Assembly: GCA_041905595.1 (NCBI GenBank)
Contig: JAYRKT010000010.1
Coordinates: 60,500-124,499 of the forward strand
Direction: 5' to 3'
DNA: 64,000 nucleotides
DNA from: Aliitabrizicola sp041905595
Lineage (GTDB): Bacteria > Pseudomonadota > Alphaproteobacteria > Rhodobacterales > Rhodobacteraceae
Positions 51,340 to 60,652 of this stretch are shown piece after piece. Each line of letters starts with the position of its first letter. Within the stretch, counting starts at the first letter, position 1. The notes under the pieces are model-generated. The model saw only the letters and a list, made by a program, of their open reading frames with translations. It searched no databases and had not been told where the DNA came from. A program made the translations under genes and the position numbers.

Positions 51340-52851
51340 ATGCAAACCATTAGGACGGATGTCGCGATTATCGGGTCGGGGGTGGGTGGATCTGCCGTGG
51401 CGCATCAACTCGCAGGCAGCGGCGCAAAAATCCTGATCCTCGAACGCGGCGACGATCTGCCGAATGAGCCGCAGAACAGCGATGCAGAGGCGGTTTTCGT
51501 CCAGTCCCGATACAAGACGACGGATGAATGGGTGGACGCGAAGCGGGCACCCTATCGGCCCGGTCAATACTACTATGTCGGCGGGCATACGAAGTTCTAC
51601 GGCACTGCGATGTTCCGGTTCCGCGAAAGTGATTTCACGCACACGCAGATCGATGGCGCCACATCCCCCGCCTGGCCGGTCAGCTACGCCGATCTTGCGC
51701 CATACTACGCCGCAGCCGAACGTCTGTATGGCGTGCGCGGCGCGGCAGGTGTCGATCCGACCGAGCCGCCCCGCGATGCCTTCCCCCACGCCGCGATCCC
51801 GCACGAGCCGGTGATTGCCGCGCTGTCGGATCGGTTGCGCGCCCAGGGCCTGCACCCATTTGCGATGCCATCTGCAATCGATTATGGCCCCGATGGCACC
51901 TGCCGGCGCTGCGGCACCTGCGATGCCTTTGCCTGCCGGTTCGACGCCAAGGGTGACGCGGATAAGCGCGTGCTCCGCCCACTTTTGGCGCATTCAGACG
52001 TGCGGCTGGACCGCAACGCAAAGGTTACGCGACTGATCACCGATGGCGAGGGCAAGCGTATCGTCGCCGCGGAGGTGCTCCGGTCCGGAGAAATCCTGCG
52101 CGTGGAAGCGCAGGTCTTCGCCCTCTGCGCGGGGGCGATCAATTCCGCTCTGATCCTGCTGCGGTCCGCCTGTGAGGCGGCACCGGACGGAATTGCCAAC
52201 CGGTCCGACGTCGTGGGCCGATACCTGATGAACCATCACCTGACCGGGCTGATGGGGGTGAAGCCTTTCACTACAAACACCACGAAGTTCCCCAAAACCC
52301 TGTCGTTGAATGACTTCTACCACGGTTTGCCAGATGATCCCGATGCGCGCGGCAACATCCAGATGCTCGGCAATATCCAGGGTGCGATGATCCGTGCAAC
52401 GTATCCCAGAACGCCGCGTGCCGCGGCCGACTGGTTGGGCCGCCATTCCGTCGACGTGCTGGCGATGGGCGAGGATCTGCCCGACCGCGAGAGCCGCGTG
52501 CGCCTTCTGGACGGTGACCGGGTGCAGGTCGATTACCGCCCCGGCGGGCGGGCCGCCCATGACCGGTTCGTGCGCCATGTCAGGCATGTGCTGCGCCGGG
52601 CCGGGTTCCCGGTCGTTCTGCGTCACAGCTTCGGCATTCAGGCCCCCTCGCACCAATGCGGCACGGTGCGGATGGGCGATGATCCGGCGACATCAGCCCT
52701 AAACGCCATGTGCCGCGCGCATGATCATCCGAACCTTTACGTGGTGGACGCGGGGTTCTTTCCCTCATCCGCCGCGCTGAACCCCGCCCTGACCATCGCA
52801 GCCCAGGCGCTTCGGGTTGGGGCGCATCTACGCAATGCCCGCGCCATCTGA
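51340..52851 (+). CDS. GMC-family FAD-dependent oxidoreductase
   Basis: The 503-residue flavoprotein has the N-terminal FAD motif VAIIGSGVGGSAVAHQLAGS, a GMC-like loop (YYVGGHTKFYGTAMFRFRE), a Cys-rich CRRCGTCDAFACRF insertion near residue 188 and the C-terminal HQCGTVRMGDDPATS and NPALTIAAQALR blocks, with catalytic-type His and Asn. It resembles the membrane-linked gluconate/fructose dehydrogenase-type large subunits more than choline dehydrogenase. GGGGAGG precedes the start (GTG 51337 or ATG 51340). The AroE-like gene follows after 13 bases. The substrate is probably a sugar acid, cyclitol or quinate-like compound. Confidence 0.85.
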   Translation: MQTIRTDVAIIGSGVGGSAVAHQLAGSGAKILILERGDDLPNEPQNSDAEAVFVQSRYKTTDEWVDAKRAPYRPGQYYYVGGHTKFYGTAMFRFRESDFTHTQIDGATSPAWPVSYADLAPYYAAAERLYGVRGAAGVDPTEPPRDAFPHAAIPHEPVIAALSDRLRAQGLHPFAMPSAIDYGPDGTCRRCGTCDAFACRFDAKGDADKRVLRPLLAHSDVRLDRNAKVTRLITDGEGKRIVAAEVLRSGEILRVEAQVFALCAGAINSALILLRSACEAAPDGIANRSDVVGRYLMNHHLTGLMGVKPFTTNTTKFPKTLSLNDFYHGLPDDPDARGNIQMLGNIQGAMIRATYPRTPRAAADWLGRHSVDVLAMGEDLPDRESRVRLLDGDRVQVDYRPGGRAAHDRFVRHVRHVLRRAGFPVVLRHSFGIQAPSHQCGTVRMGDDPATSALNAMCRAHDHPNLYVVDAGFFPSSAALNPALTIAAQALRVGAHLRNARAI

Positions 52852-52864
52852 AAGGACACGCCCC

Positions 52865-53707
52865 ATGAACTTCCTGTTGCCCCTGACGGGTTCCTTCGCA
52901 CAACCCGCAGCCGAGAACCCGACCGTCGCGATGATCGAGGCCGCCTACCGCCATCACGGTCTCGATTGGCGCTACATCAACGTCGAGGTCTCGCCCGACG
53001 ATCTGGCGGACGCGGTGCGCGGCGCGCGGGCGATGGGCTGGCGCGGCTTCAACTGTTCCATCCCGCACAAAGTCGCCGTGATCGACCACCTCGATGGGTT
53101 GGGAAAATCGGCCGAGATCATAGGAGCCGTCAATACCATCGTGCGCGACGGTGACCGGCTGATCGGTGAAAACACCGACGGGCGCGGCTTTGTCGCGGCG
53201 CTGAAAACGGTCGTGGATCCGGCGGGCAAATCCGTCGTCCTGTTCGGTGCGGGCGGTGCGGCGCGGGCGGTTGCGGTCGAGATGGCGCTGGCCGGCGCCA
53301 CGCGGATCACCGTCGTCAACCGCAGCGCGGAGCGGGGGCGAGTGGTCGTCGATCTGCTGAACGACCGCACGGACACGCAGGCAAGCTACACGTCGTGGGA
53401 GGGCACATTCGTCGTGCCGTCCGGCTCGGATATCGTGATTCATGCCACATCCGTCGGTCTGTATCCGGACGTCGACGCAATGCCCGACATCGACACCGAC
53501 AGCCTGACGCCCGAGATGGTCGTTGCCGACGGCATTCACAACCCGCCCCTGACACGCCTGATTCAGGCCGCCAAGGATCGCGGCTGTAAGACCGTCGACG
53601 GGCTCGGGATGCTGGTGCAGCAGGGCGTGATTGGAGTGAAATACTGGACCGGTGTGGATGTCGATCCGCACGTCATGCGGCAGGCCCTGCTGGATCTCGA
53701 ATTGTAG
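52865..53707 (+). CDS. Shikimate/quinate dehydrogenase-like oxidoreductase
   Basis: The 280-residue AroE-family protein has the Rossmann motif VLFGAGGAARAVAVEMA, the catalytic Lys in FNCSIPHKVAV and NTDG in GENTDGRGF. The N-terminal Ser-rich substrate motif of AroE is replaced by PLTGSFAQPAAENPTVAMIE. It is cotranscribed with the GMC oxidoreductase, which argues for a catabolic hydroxy-acid or cyclitol substrate. It is distinct in sequence from the AroE-like protein at 8241-9044. Confidence 0.82.
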   Translation: MNFLLPLTGSFAQPAAENPTVAMIEAAYRHHGLDWRYINVEVSPDDLADAVRGARAMGWRGFNCSIPHKVAVIDHLDGLGKSAEIIGAVNTIVRDGDRLIGENTDGRGFVAALKTVVDPAGKSVVLFGAGGAARAVAVEMALAGATRITVVNRSAERGRVVVDLLNDRTDTQASYTSWEGTFVVPSGSDIVIHATSVGLYPDVDAMPDIDTDSLTPEMVVADGIHNPPLTRLIQAAKDRGCKTVDGLGMLVQQGVIGVKYWTGVDVDPHVMRQALLDLEL

Positions 53708-54199
53708 ATGGAGAAGCGACTGTCTTGGACAGCGTCGGTCATTCTGATCTGGTTGCTGGCTGCCGGAAATCGACCAGACCAAAGAATATGAGGCGTCACG
53801 AGATCCGTCCCGATTTCGCTGAATGACAGGATTTTGCCAGAGTGTTTCTTTAGTGGAAATGGGCTCGAAGCGGTCGAGCGGCGTGCCGCCAAATCACTTT
53901 GGCGGTATAGCATGGCGCTCGCGGCCATAGCCGTCGGTCAGCCCTGCCATATGCTGCGCTCAGACTTCCCCAAAGAAGCCGTTCATCCATTGCGCAGCAT
54001 AACCCTCTTAGGATGGCAGGAATGCGGTGTGAAGCGGACCGGCATTCCGACATTCGAAGACCTTTCAAAGCTTCTCTCGCAAAGAAATGTGAGCGGGGGG
54101 CTGAAAATTTTCGCCGATCTCCAAATCGAGGCATCGGACCCATGGCCGGTGAGGGACTTGACCCCGGAAGCCCCCTTGCCGAAACCCATGGGCAATATC
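53708..54199. other. Stretch without a recognised intact gene
   Basis: About 490 bases between the AroE-like gene and the esterase relic. A + frame starting at 53834 runs through into the relic, but its first 120 codons match nothing I recognise; part may be decayed esterase or foreign sequence. Confidence 0.4.
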
Positions 54200-54597
54200 C
54201 GTTCGCTGCGCGGAGCCGTGGCGGCGATGCGGGGAAAGCAGCGGGCAAGGTTGACAGCAAAGCTTCCGCGGCAGTTGCCGACCATCGTCCTTCATGGCGA
54301 CAATGACCGCGTCGTGCCTCCCAGCAATGCGGGGGGTTCCTTGCCAACCTGGAATAGTCGCGTCCCGGACCACTGGCCTGCCACATCGCCTCAGGCAGCA
54401 CGGGGCGGGGGCGCGGCTTCATGCGCCGGACCTATCGAACCCGGTCGGACCAGACGCTGCTGGAGGACTGGACGGTGAATGGCAGCGGCACTGGATGATC
54501 GGGCGGCCGCGCCGCAGGCTCCCATACCGATCCCGCCGGACCGGATGCCTCGCGCGAAATGCTGCGGTTTTTCGTAGCGCCGCGGCGGGATCGTTGA
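54200..54597 (+). pseudogene. Remnant of a PHB-depolymerase-type esterase
   Basis: One + frame encodes RSLRGAVAAMRG and PTIVLHGDNDRVVPPSNAG, the Asp-containing HGD-x-D-x-V-x-PSN block of PHB-depolymerase-family esterases. The reading then shifts frame near 54340-54400 and continues as GRGFMRRTYRTRSDQTLLED, a TGA at 54496-54498, and GSHTDPAGPDASREMLRFFV, the C-terminal block that follows the catalytic His (the GHAWSGG-like motif is mutated). The catalytic Ser region is missing. A frameshift, a nonsense codon and a lost N-terminal part show a decayed gene. Confidence 0.72.
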
Positions 54598-54790
54598 ACG
54601 GTAGCCGGATCGGCCATGGGCTAGGGAAACAGTCGCCCGCCATCGCTCAAGCTCGTTCCCGGGCCAAATCTCAGAGGTTCCGACCGAAACTCGCCGAGCT
54701 TCGCGAAAACCTGCTTCACAGCTTCGATCCATCGCAAGCTTGACAGCACGCCTCGCCACCTGTCCATACGCTTGCCATGTAGGGGGCGTG

Positions 54791-55798
54791 ATGCAGCAGA
54801 AACGGGTAACGTTGGAGGAAATCGCGCGGGCCGCCGGCGTATCGCGGGCGACCGTCTCGCTGGTCGTGCGGAAATCCCCGCTGGTCGCGGACCATACCCG
54901 CGCGCGGGTCGAGCAGATCATGGCCGAGATGGACTATGTCCGCGACATCGGGGCGGCGCGGCTTCGCAACAGGTCCAGCCGGACGATCGGTGTCATTGTT
55001 CCCAAACTGGTAAACTCTTTCTTCACGGAATTCCTGTCCGGGGTCGAGGAGGTGATGACCCAGGACGACCGCGTCGTGCTGCTGGCCAACAGCCATGACG
55101 ACCCCTGGCGCCAGGACCAGATCCTGCAGCGGTTTCGCGGCCACGGCGTCGACGGGGTGATCCTGTGCCCTGCTGTCGGCACGGCGCCCGAACTGCCCGC
55201 CCGGATCGACGGCTGGGGAATGCCCCTGGTGCAGGCCCTGCGGGAGATTGGCGGGTCGTCGGATTTCGCCGGGGCCGATTACATCGCCGCCGTCGGGCTG
55301 GCGATGCGGCATCTGGTGGACCAAGGGCGCCGCCGCGTGGCCTTTCTGTCGGTCAGCGCCCGCACCTCGGCCCGAGAGGAGCGGTTGGCAGGCTTCGCCC
55401 GGGCCCTGGCGGAGACCGGGGCAACGGACGCGGGTATCATCGAGGCCGACCTAACCTGGGAAGGCGCGGCGCAGTCGGCGGCACAGATCCCGACGCTTGG
55501 AACGCGGCCTGATGCAGTCCTGTGCTTCAACGACGTGCTGGCAGCAGGGCTGATGGCGGGCCTGCGCCGGGCGGGCTGCGAACCGGGGCGGGACCTGGCG
55601 GTGGTCGGACTGGACAACCTGCCCCTGGCGGAACTGACCTATCCGCCGCTGACCAGCGTCGCCATGGACGCCCCACGCATCGGGCGCAACGCTGCCCGGC
55701 TTCTGGCGCGTCGGCTGGCCGATCCCGGCGCTGACCTCCGCCGAGAGATCGTCACCCCCCGCCTGATTGTAAGAAACAGCAGCCCGCAAAAAGTTTGA
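54791..55798 (+). CDS. LacI-family transcriptional regulator
   Basis: The 335-residue protein has the LacI HTH at its N terminus (VTLEEIARAAGVSRATVSLV) and hinge region (RSSRTIGVIVPKLVNSFFTE), then a periplasmic-binding-like sensor domain (GVDGVILCPAVG, DAVLCFNDVLAAGLMAGLRR, VVGLDNLPLAELTYPPLTSV). The ATG at 54791 follows AGGGGG. It directly precedes an ABC transporter-catabolic operon on the same strand, and a LacI-type pseudopalindrome overlaps that operon's promoter. Confidence 0.9.
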   Translation: MQQKRVTLEEIARAAGVSRATVSLVVRKSPLVADHTRARVEQIMAEMDYVRDIGAARLRNRSSRTIGVIVPKLVNSFFTEFLSGVEEVMTQDDRVVLLANSHDDPWRQDQILQRFRGHGVDGVILCPAVGTAPELPARIDGWGMPLVQALREIGGSSDFAGADYIAAVGLAMRHLVDQGRRRVAFLSVSARTSAREERLAGFARALAETGATDAGIIEADLTWEGAAQSAAQIPTLGTRPDAVLCFNDVLAAGLMAGLRRAGCEPGRDLAVVGLDNLPLAELTYPPLTSVAMDAPRIGRNAARLLARRLADPGADLRREIVTPRLIVRNSSPQKV

Positions 55799-55823
55799 CT
55801 CCTCGCCGATTCGCATTTAGATC
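55795..55823 (+). promoter_or_regulatory. Promoter of the ABC transporter-KDG kinase operon
   Basis: TTGACT (55795-55800, overlapping the lacI stop codon) and TAGATC (55818-55823) have a 17-base spacer. The -10 falls inside the LacI-type operator, so a bound repressor would block it. Confidence 0.6.
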
Positions 55824-55831
55824 GTTCTAAA
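55816..55831. promoter_or_regulatory. LacI-type operator
   Basis: TTTAGATCGTTCTAAA is a 16-bp pseudopalindrome with a central CG and one mismatched pair, the usual form of LacI-family operators. It lies between the regulator and the first permease gene and overlaps the -10 box. Confidence 0.72.
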
Positions 55832-55864
55832 CAAGGGAAGCGACACATCCGCAGGGGAGGGCAG

Positions 55865-56533
55865 ATGTATCAGTTCAACTTCCAACCGGTCTTCGAGAAC
55901 CTCGACCTGCTGCTCTACGGCGCCTGGCTGACGGTGCGGCTGTCGTTCCTGGCGATGATCCTGGGCCTTGTCGTCTCGCTGCTGGGCGCGGTCGCCAAGA
56001 CCTCGGGCATCCGCCCGCTGCGGTGGCTGGTAGATGTTTATGTCGAGGTGATCCGGAACACGCCCTTCCTGATCCAGATCTTCTTCATCTTCTTCGGGCT
56101 GCCCGCCGTCGGCATCTCGATGTCGCCCAACACGGCGGCGCTTGTGGCCCTTGTCATCAACGTCGGCGCCTACGGGACCGAGATCATCCGCGCGGGCATC
56201 GAATCCATCCCGAAGGGCCAGATCGAGGCCGGGCGGGCGCTTGGGCTCAGCCCGGTCCACATCTTCCGCTATGTCGTCGTGGTGCCCGCGCTGCGCAACA
56301 TCTATCCGGCGCTGACCAGCCAGTTTATCTACCTGATGCTGACCTCCAGCGTGGTGTCGGTGATTTCGGCCAATGACCTTGCCTCGGCAGGGGCCGACCT
56401 GAACGCCCGCACCTTCGCCAGCTTCGAGATCTATCTGGTCCTGACGGTGATGTATTTCCTGCTGGCGCTTGGCTTCTCGACGCTGTTCGGCGTCATCCGC
56501 CGCGCGTTCTTCACCTATCCCGCGAGCCGCTGA
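55865..56533 (+). CDS. Polar amino acid-type ABC transporter permease
   Basis: The 222-residue membrane protein is a HisM/HisQ-type permease with about five hydrophobic segments. It has VYVEVIRNTPFLIQIFFIFF and the EAA loop region EIIRAGIESIPKGQIEAGRA followed by LGLSP. The start has GGGGAGGG upstream. The second permease follows after 1 base, so the pair probably forms a heterodimeric channel. Confidence 0.9.
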   Translation: MYQFNFQPVFENLDLLLYGAWLTVRLSFLAMILGLVVSLLGAVAKTSGIRPLRWLVDVYVEVIRNTPFLIQIFFIFFGLPAVGISMSPNTAALVALVINVGAYGTEIIRAGIESIPKGQIEAGRALGLSPVHIFRYVVVVPALRNIYPALTSQFIYLMLTSSVVSVISANDLASAGADLNARTFASFEIYLVLTVMYFLLALGFSTLFGVIRRAFFTYPASR

Positions 56534-56534
56534 C

Positions 56535-57191
56535 ATGATCCGCGAATTCTCGTCCACCGACGTGCTGTTCATCGTCATGGCCGTCCGCTGGACGCTGATC
56601 CTGTCGGCCGTGGCCTTTCTGGGCGGGGCCTTGGGCGGGCTGGCGATCGCCCTGGCCCGCACCTCGGGCAGCAAGCTTCTGCGACGGGTATCGGCCGGGT
56701 TCATCCAGGTGTTCCAGGGCACGCCGCTGCTGATGCAGCTGTTCCTGGTCTATTTCGGGCTGGCGGTGATCGGCCTGCCCATCGACCCGCTGCTGGCCGC
56801 CGCCGTGGCGCTGACCCTGCACGCAAGCGCCTATCTGGGCGAGATCTGGCGCGGCAGCATCGAGGCCGTGCCCTCGGGCCAGACCGAGGCCGCGACCGCG
56901 CTTGCCCTGTCCTATCCCCACCGGATGCGCCATGTCGTCCTGCCGCAGGCCATGCGCATCGCCACCGCGCCGACCGTCGGCTTTCTGGTGCAGCTGATCA
57001 AGGGCACCTCGCTGGCCTCGATCATCGGCTTCACCGAACTGACCCGCGCGGGCCAGATCATCAACAACGCCACCTTCAAGCCGTTTCTGGTCTTCGGCAC
57101 GGTGGCCGCCCTGTATTTCATCCTGTGCTGGCCCCTGTCGCTGATGGCCCGCAGGCTCGAGGCGCGGATGCGCCTTGCCGTCACCCGCTGA
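56535..57191 (+). CDS. Polar amino acid-type ABC transporter permease, second subunit
   Basis: The 218-residue partner permease has QGTPLLMQLFLVYFGLAVIG and the EAA loop GEIWRGSIEAVPSGQTEAAT then ALALSYP. The ATG at 56535 lies one base after the first permease's TGA. The substrate-binding gene follows after 19 bases. Confidence 0.9.
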   Translation: MIREFSSTDVLFIVMAVRWTLILSAVAFLGGALGGLAIALARTSGSKLLRRVSAGFIQVFQGTPLLMQLFLVYFGLAVIGLPIDPLLAAAVALTLHASAYLGEIWRGSIEAVPSGQTEAATALALSYPHRMRHVVLPQAMRIATAPTVGFLVQLIKGTSLASIIGFTELTRAGQIINNATFKPFLVFGTVAALYFILCWPLSLMARRLEARMRLAVTR

Positions 57192-57210
57192 ATCTCGAGG
57201 AGGAGAAACC

Positions 57211-58008
57211 ATGAAGATCAACCGTCGCCTGTTCACCGCCCTGGCCGCGTCCTCGCTGGCCCTAGGCCTCGCCCATCCCGCAACCGCCACCGACTTAGCC
57301 GCTATCGAAAGCGCCGGGACCGTCAAGATCGGCATGCTGGTCGATTTTCCACCCTTCGGCATCCAGGACGCCTCGGGCAAGCCCGACGGCTATGACGCCG
57401 ATGTGGCAAAGGCCTTGGCGGAGTCCTTAGGCGTTGAGGCGCAGATCGTGCCGGTGACCGGGCCGAACCGCATCCCCTATCTGCTGTCGGGCCAGGTGGA
57501 CGTTCTGGTCGCGTCCCTGGGCATCACCGAGGAACGGGCCCAGCGGGTCGATTTCTCGGACCCTTACGCGGGCATCAGCATCGCCGTTTACGGCGCGACG
57601 GGAACTGAAGTCACTGAACCTGCCGATCTGGAAGGCCAGACCATCGCCGTGGCCCGCGCCTCGACCCAGGACACCGGCGTGACCGAGGTCGCCCCCGAAG
57701 GCACGGAAATCCGCCGCTTCGACGACGACGCAAGCGCGGTGCAGGCGCTGCTGTCGGGACAGGTGCCGCTGATCGGGCTGTCAAACGTGGTGTTCCTGCA
57801 GGTCGAAAAGGTCGCGCCGGGCAAGTTCGACAAGAAGTTGGACCTGTCCAGCCAGGTCCAAGGCATCGCCGTGGCGCCTGGATCGGACGCGCTGCTGGAA
57901 AAGATCAACGCCTTTGTCCAGACCGCCCGCAGCGACGGCACACTGGACGAAATCCACCAGAAATGGCTGGGCGCACCGCTGCCCGATTTCGTCAAGTCCG
58001 CCGAGTAA
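57211..58008 (+). CDS. Periplasmic binding protein of a polar amino acid-type ABC transporter
   Basis: The 265-residue protein has a signal peptide (cleavage after about ATA in HPATATDLA) and the family-3 solute-binding fold: VKIGMLVDFPPFGIQDASGK, DGYDADVAKALAESLG, VDVLVASLGITEERAQRVDF. The ATG at 57211 follows GAGGAGGAG; an earlier in-frame codon reads back into the permease. The family binds amino acids and related zwitterions; with a KDG-type kinase and a hydratase downstream, a carboxylated amino- or keto-sugar is also conceivable. Confidence 0.89.
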   Translation: MKINRRLFTALAASSLALGLAHPATATDLAAIESAGTVKIGMLVDFPPFGIQDASGKPDGYDADVAKALAESLGVEAQIVPVTGPNRIPYLLSGQVDVLVASLGITEERAQRVDFSDPYAGISIAVYGATGTEVTEPADLEGQTIAVARASTQDTGVTEVAPEGTEIRRFDDDASAVQALLSGQVPLIGLSNVVFLQVEKVAPGKFDKKLDLSSQVQGIAVAPGSDALLEKINAFVQTARSDGTLDEIHQKWLGAPLPDFVKSAE

Positions 58009-58059
58009 CCGGGACAGCCCGGCCCCGCGGCGGGGCCGTTTCCTCAAGGGAGCAGGATC

Positions 58060-58794
58060 ATGACCGAAGACGCGATCATCATGCGCGCCGTCAACAAGTA
58101 TTACGGCGGCTTTCATGCTCTGGTCGATATCGACCTGACCGTGCGGCGAGGCGAACGCATCGTCATCTGCGGCCCCTCGGGGTCGGGCAAGTCCACGCTG
58201 ATCCGCACGATCAACCAGCTCGAGCCGATCCAGTCCGGCACCATCGTGGTGGACGGGGTGGAACTGACCGCGGGCGGCGACAATGTCGCCAAGGTGCGCC
58301 AAGACGTCGGCATGGTGTTCCAGAACTTCAACCTGTTCCCGCATATGACCGTGCTGGAAAACTGCGTCCTGTCGCCCATGAAGACGCGCAAGACCCCGCG
58401 CGCCGAGGCCGAGGCGACCGCGCGCCATTATCTGGAGCGCGTCAAGATTCCCGAACAGGCCGACAAGTATCCCGCCCAGCTGTCGGGCGGCCAGCAGCAG
58501 CGCGTCGCCATCGCCCGCGCCCTGTGCATGAAGCCGCGCATCATGCTGTTCGACGAACCGACCTCGGCCCTTGACCCCGAGATGGTCAAGGAGGTCCTGG
58601 ACACGATGATCGACCTGGCCCAGGAAGGGATGACCATGCTCTGCGTCACGCACGAGATGGAATTTGCCCGCGCCGTGGCTGACCGGGTGATCTTCATGGA
58701 TAAGGGCGTGATTGTCGAGGAAGGCGCCCCCGACGACTTCTTCGGCAACCCCAGGAACGAACGTCTGCGCAATTTTCTGGGGCAGATCGCATGA
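58060..58794 (+). CDS. Polar amino acid-type ABC transporter ATP-binding protein
   Basis: The 244-residue ATPase is of the GlnQ/HisP type: Walker A CGPSGSGKSTLIRTINQLE, signature QLSGGQQQRVAIARALCM, Walker B MLFDEPTSALDPEMV and H-loop LCVTHEMEFARAVADRV. AAGGGAG precedes the ATG. It overlaps the next gene by 4 bases (ATGA), so transport and catabolism are translationally coupled. Confidence 0.92.
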   Translation: MTEDAIIMRAVNKYYGGFHALVDIDLTVRRGERIVICGPSGSGKSTLIRTINQLEPIQSGTIVVDGVELTAGGDNVAKVRQDVGMVFQNFNLFPHMTVLENCVLSPMKTRKTPRAEAEATARHYLERVKIPEQADKYPAQLSGGQQQRVAIARALCMKPRIMLFDEPTSALDPEMVKEVLDTMIDLAQEGMTMLCVTHEMEFARAVADRVIFMDKGVIVEEGAPDDFFGNPRNERLRNFLGQIA

Positions 58795-59711
58795 CCCAGC
58801 CTCGTATCCTTTGCCTTGCCGACTTGAAGCCGCAGGACATGGCCCAGCAGCTCGAGGCGGATTATCACGTCCTGCGCGACATCGCCGACGCCGCCGATGT
58901 CGAGGCCGTGGTGACCGCCGGCAATGTGGGCCTGCCGAGCGCGCAGATGGCGCAACTGCCCGCGCTGCGGCTGATCGCGGTGAACGGCGTCGGCGTCGAT
59001 GCAGTGGACTTGGCCCAGGCCGCGCGCCGTGGCATCGCCGTGACGACCACGCCCGACGTTCTGTCGCAGGCCGTGGCGGAAATGGCCCTCGCGCTGGCGC
59101 TTGCTACGGGCCGCCAGGTGGCCGAGGGCGACCGCTTCGTGCGCGCGGGCCAATGGGCGAGAGGCGGCAAGCTGGGGCTGGCATCCTCGGTCCTGGACCG
59201 CCGGGTCGGAATCCTCGGCTATGGCCGCATTGGGCGTCGATTGGCCGACATGCTGCGCGGGCTGGGGATGCAGGTCAGCTATACCGCGCGGCGGGAAAAA
59301 CCGGACAGCCCCGACAGCTTCCGCCCCGACGCGGTCAGCTTGGCGCAGGATTGCGAGCTACTGTTCGTCACGGCGGCAGGCGGGGCCAAGACCCGCGGCT
59401 TGGTCGGCGCGGACGTTCTGGCGGCGCTTGGCCCGCAGGGGATCGTTGTCAATGTCGCGCGTGGCCCGGTCGTGGACACGGCGGCCTTGGCCGCGGCATT
59501 GCGGTCGGGCACCATCGAGGGAGCCGGGCTGGATGTCTTCGACGACGAACCCGATGTGCCGCAGTCGCTGCTGGACGCGCCGAATTGCGTGCTGACGCCG
59601 CATATCGCCTCGGCCACCGTGCAGGCGCGTCGCGCCATGGCGCAGCTGGTGCTGGACAACCTGGCCGCCCATTTCGCGGGCCGACCCCTGCCCACCCCTT
59701 ATCCGGGCTGA
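58791..59711 (+). CDS. D-isomer-specific 2-hydroxyacid dehydrogenase
   Basis: The 306-residue NAD(P)-dependent dehydrogenase interconverts a 2-hydroxy and a 2-keto acid. The cofactor motif is VGILGYGRIGRRLADML, catalytic Arg lies in VNVARGPVVDT, Glu in LDVFDDEPDVP and His in VLTPHIASAT. These match glyoxylate/hydroxypyruvate reductase-type enzymes. It overlaps the ABC ATPase by 4 bases and ends 2 bases before the sugar kinase, so it probably makes or uses the kinase's 2-keto acid. Confidence 0.9.
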   Translation: MTQPRILCLADLKPQDMAQQLEADYHVLRDIADAADVEAVVTAGNVGLPSAQMAQLPALRLIAVNGVGVDAVDLAQAARRGIAVTTTPDVLSQAVAEMALALALATGRQVAEGDRFVRAGQWARGGKLGLASSVLDRRVGILGYGRIGRRLADMLRGLGMQVSYTARREKPDSPDSFRPDAVSLAQDCELLFVTAAGGAKTRGLVGADVLAALGPQGIVVNVARGPVVDTAALAAALRSGTIEGAGLDVFDDEPDVPQSLLDAPNCVLTPHIASATVQARRAMAQLVLDNLAAHFAGRPLPTPYPG

Positions 59712-59713
59712 CA

Positions 59714-60652
59714 ATGCGCGTCCTGTCCATCGGCGAGCCGCTGATCGAGTTCACCGCCCGCCCCGATGCCCCCTCGACCTTCGACCGGCGGGCGGGCGGC
59801 GACACACTGAACACGGCGATCTATCTGGCGCGGCTGACCGCGCCGGGGACGGTCGGCTATCTGTCCTGTCTGGGCGACGACCCCCACAGCCTGTGGCTTC
59901 GCGCCCAGATTGAGGCCGAGGGCGTCGATACATCCCCAATGGCCCTGCGGCCGGGCAGGCGGCCCGGCCTCAGCTTCGTCTCTACCGATGCGGCGGGAGA
60001 ACGCAGCTTCGCCTATTGGCGCGACCAGTCGCCCTTCCGGGAAATGTTCCAGGGCGGGCGCGACCTTGATGCGCTTGACCGGGCAGATACGCTGTTCTTG
60101 TCGGCCGTGGCCCTGGCCGTGCTGCGCCCCGCCGGGCGAGAGGCGCTGCTGGACGCGCTGCAAAGGCGCCGGGCGCAGGGAGCAAGCGTTGTTCTTGACA
60201 CCAACTATCGCCCTGCGCTCTGGTCCGATGCCGCGACGGCGCGGGGGGTGATGGGCCGGGCGGCGGGCGTCGCCTCGCTGCTGCTACCGTCCCTGGAGGA
60301 CAGGGCGGGCTGCTTCGGCTGCGCCGATCCGGCTGCGGCCATGGCGCATCTTCGGACGCTGACGGCTGCAGAGATCATCCTGACCACGGGCGGGGACGCG
60401 GTGCTGCACTGCTACCCGGGCAGCGATGCGGTCCAGCGGCACGATTTGCCGCCCCCCGTTGCCGCCTTGGACACGACCGGCGCCGGCGACAGCTTCAACG
60501 CGGGCCTGCTAGCCGCACGGCTGACGGGGCTGCTCGTGGATCGGGCCATTGCCGCCGGGGCGCGGCTGGCCTCGGTCGTCGTGACCCATCCGGGCGCGAT
60601 CATTCCCCGGGCCGCCATGCCCGAGATGCAGCTGACGGAAATCCATTCATGA
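59714..60652 (+). CDS. PfkB-family sugar kinase, 2-keto-3-deoxygluconate kinase-like
   Basis: The 312-residue ribokinase-family enzyme begins VLSIGEPLIEFTARPD, has the RAGGDTLNTAIYLARL sugar-binding segment, FVSTDAAGERSFAYWRD, VVLDTNYRPALW (a D-x-N-x-R-x-x-L/M-W motif typical of KDG kinases) and the catalytic anion hole DTTGAGDSFNAGLLAARL with the base Asp. It would phosphorylate a 2-keto-3-deoxy sugar acid. It overlaps the hydratase gene by 4 bases. Confidence 0.87.
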   Translation: MRVLSIGEPLIEFTARPDAPSTFDRRAGGDTLNTAIYLARLTAPGTVGYLSCLGDDPHSLWLRAQIEAEGVDTSPMALRPGRRPGLSFVSTDAAGERSFAYWRDQSPFREMFQGGRDLDALDRADTLFLSAVALAVLRPAGREALLDALQRRRAQGASVVLDTNYRPALWSDAATARGVMGRAAGVASLLLPSLEDRAGCFGCADPAAAMAHLRTLTAAEIILTTGGDAVLHCYPGSDAVQRHDLPPPVAALDTTGAGDSFNAGLLAARLTGLLVDRAIAAGARLASVVVTHPGAIIPRAAMPEMQLTEIHS

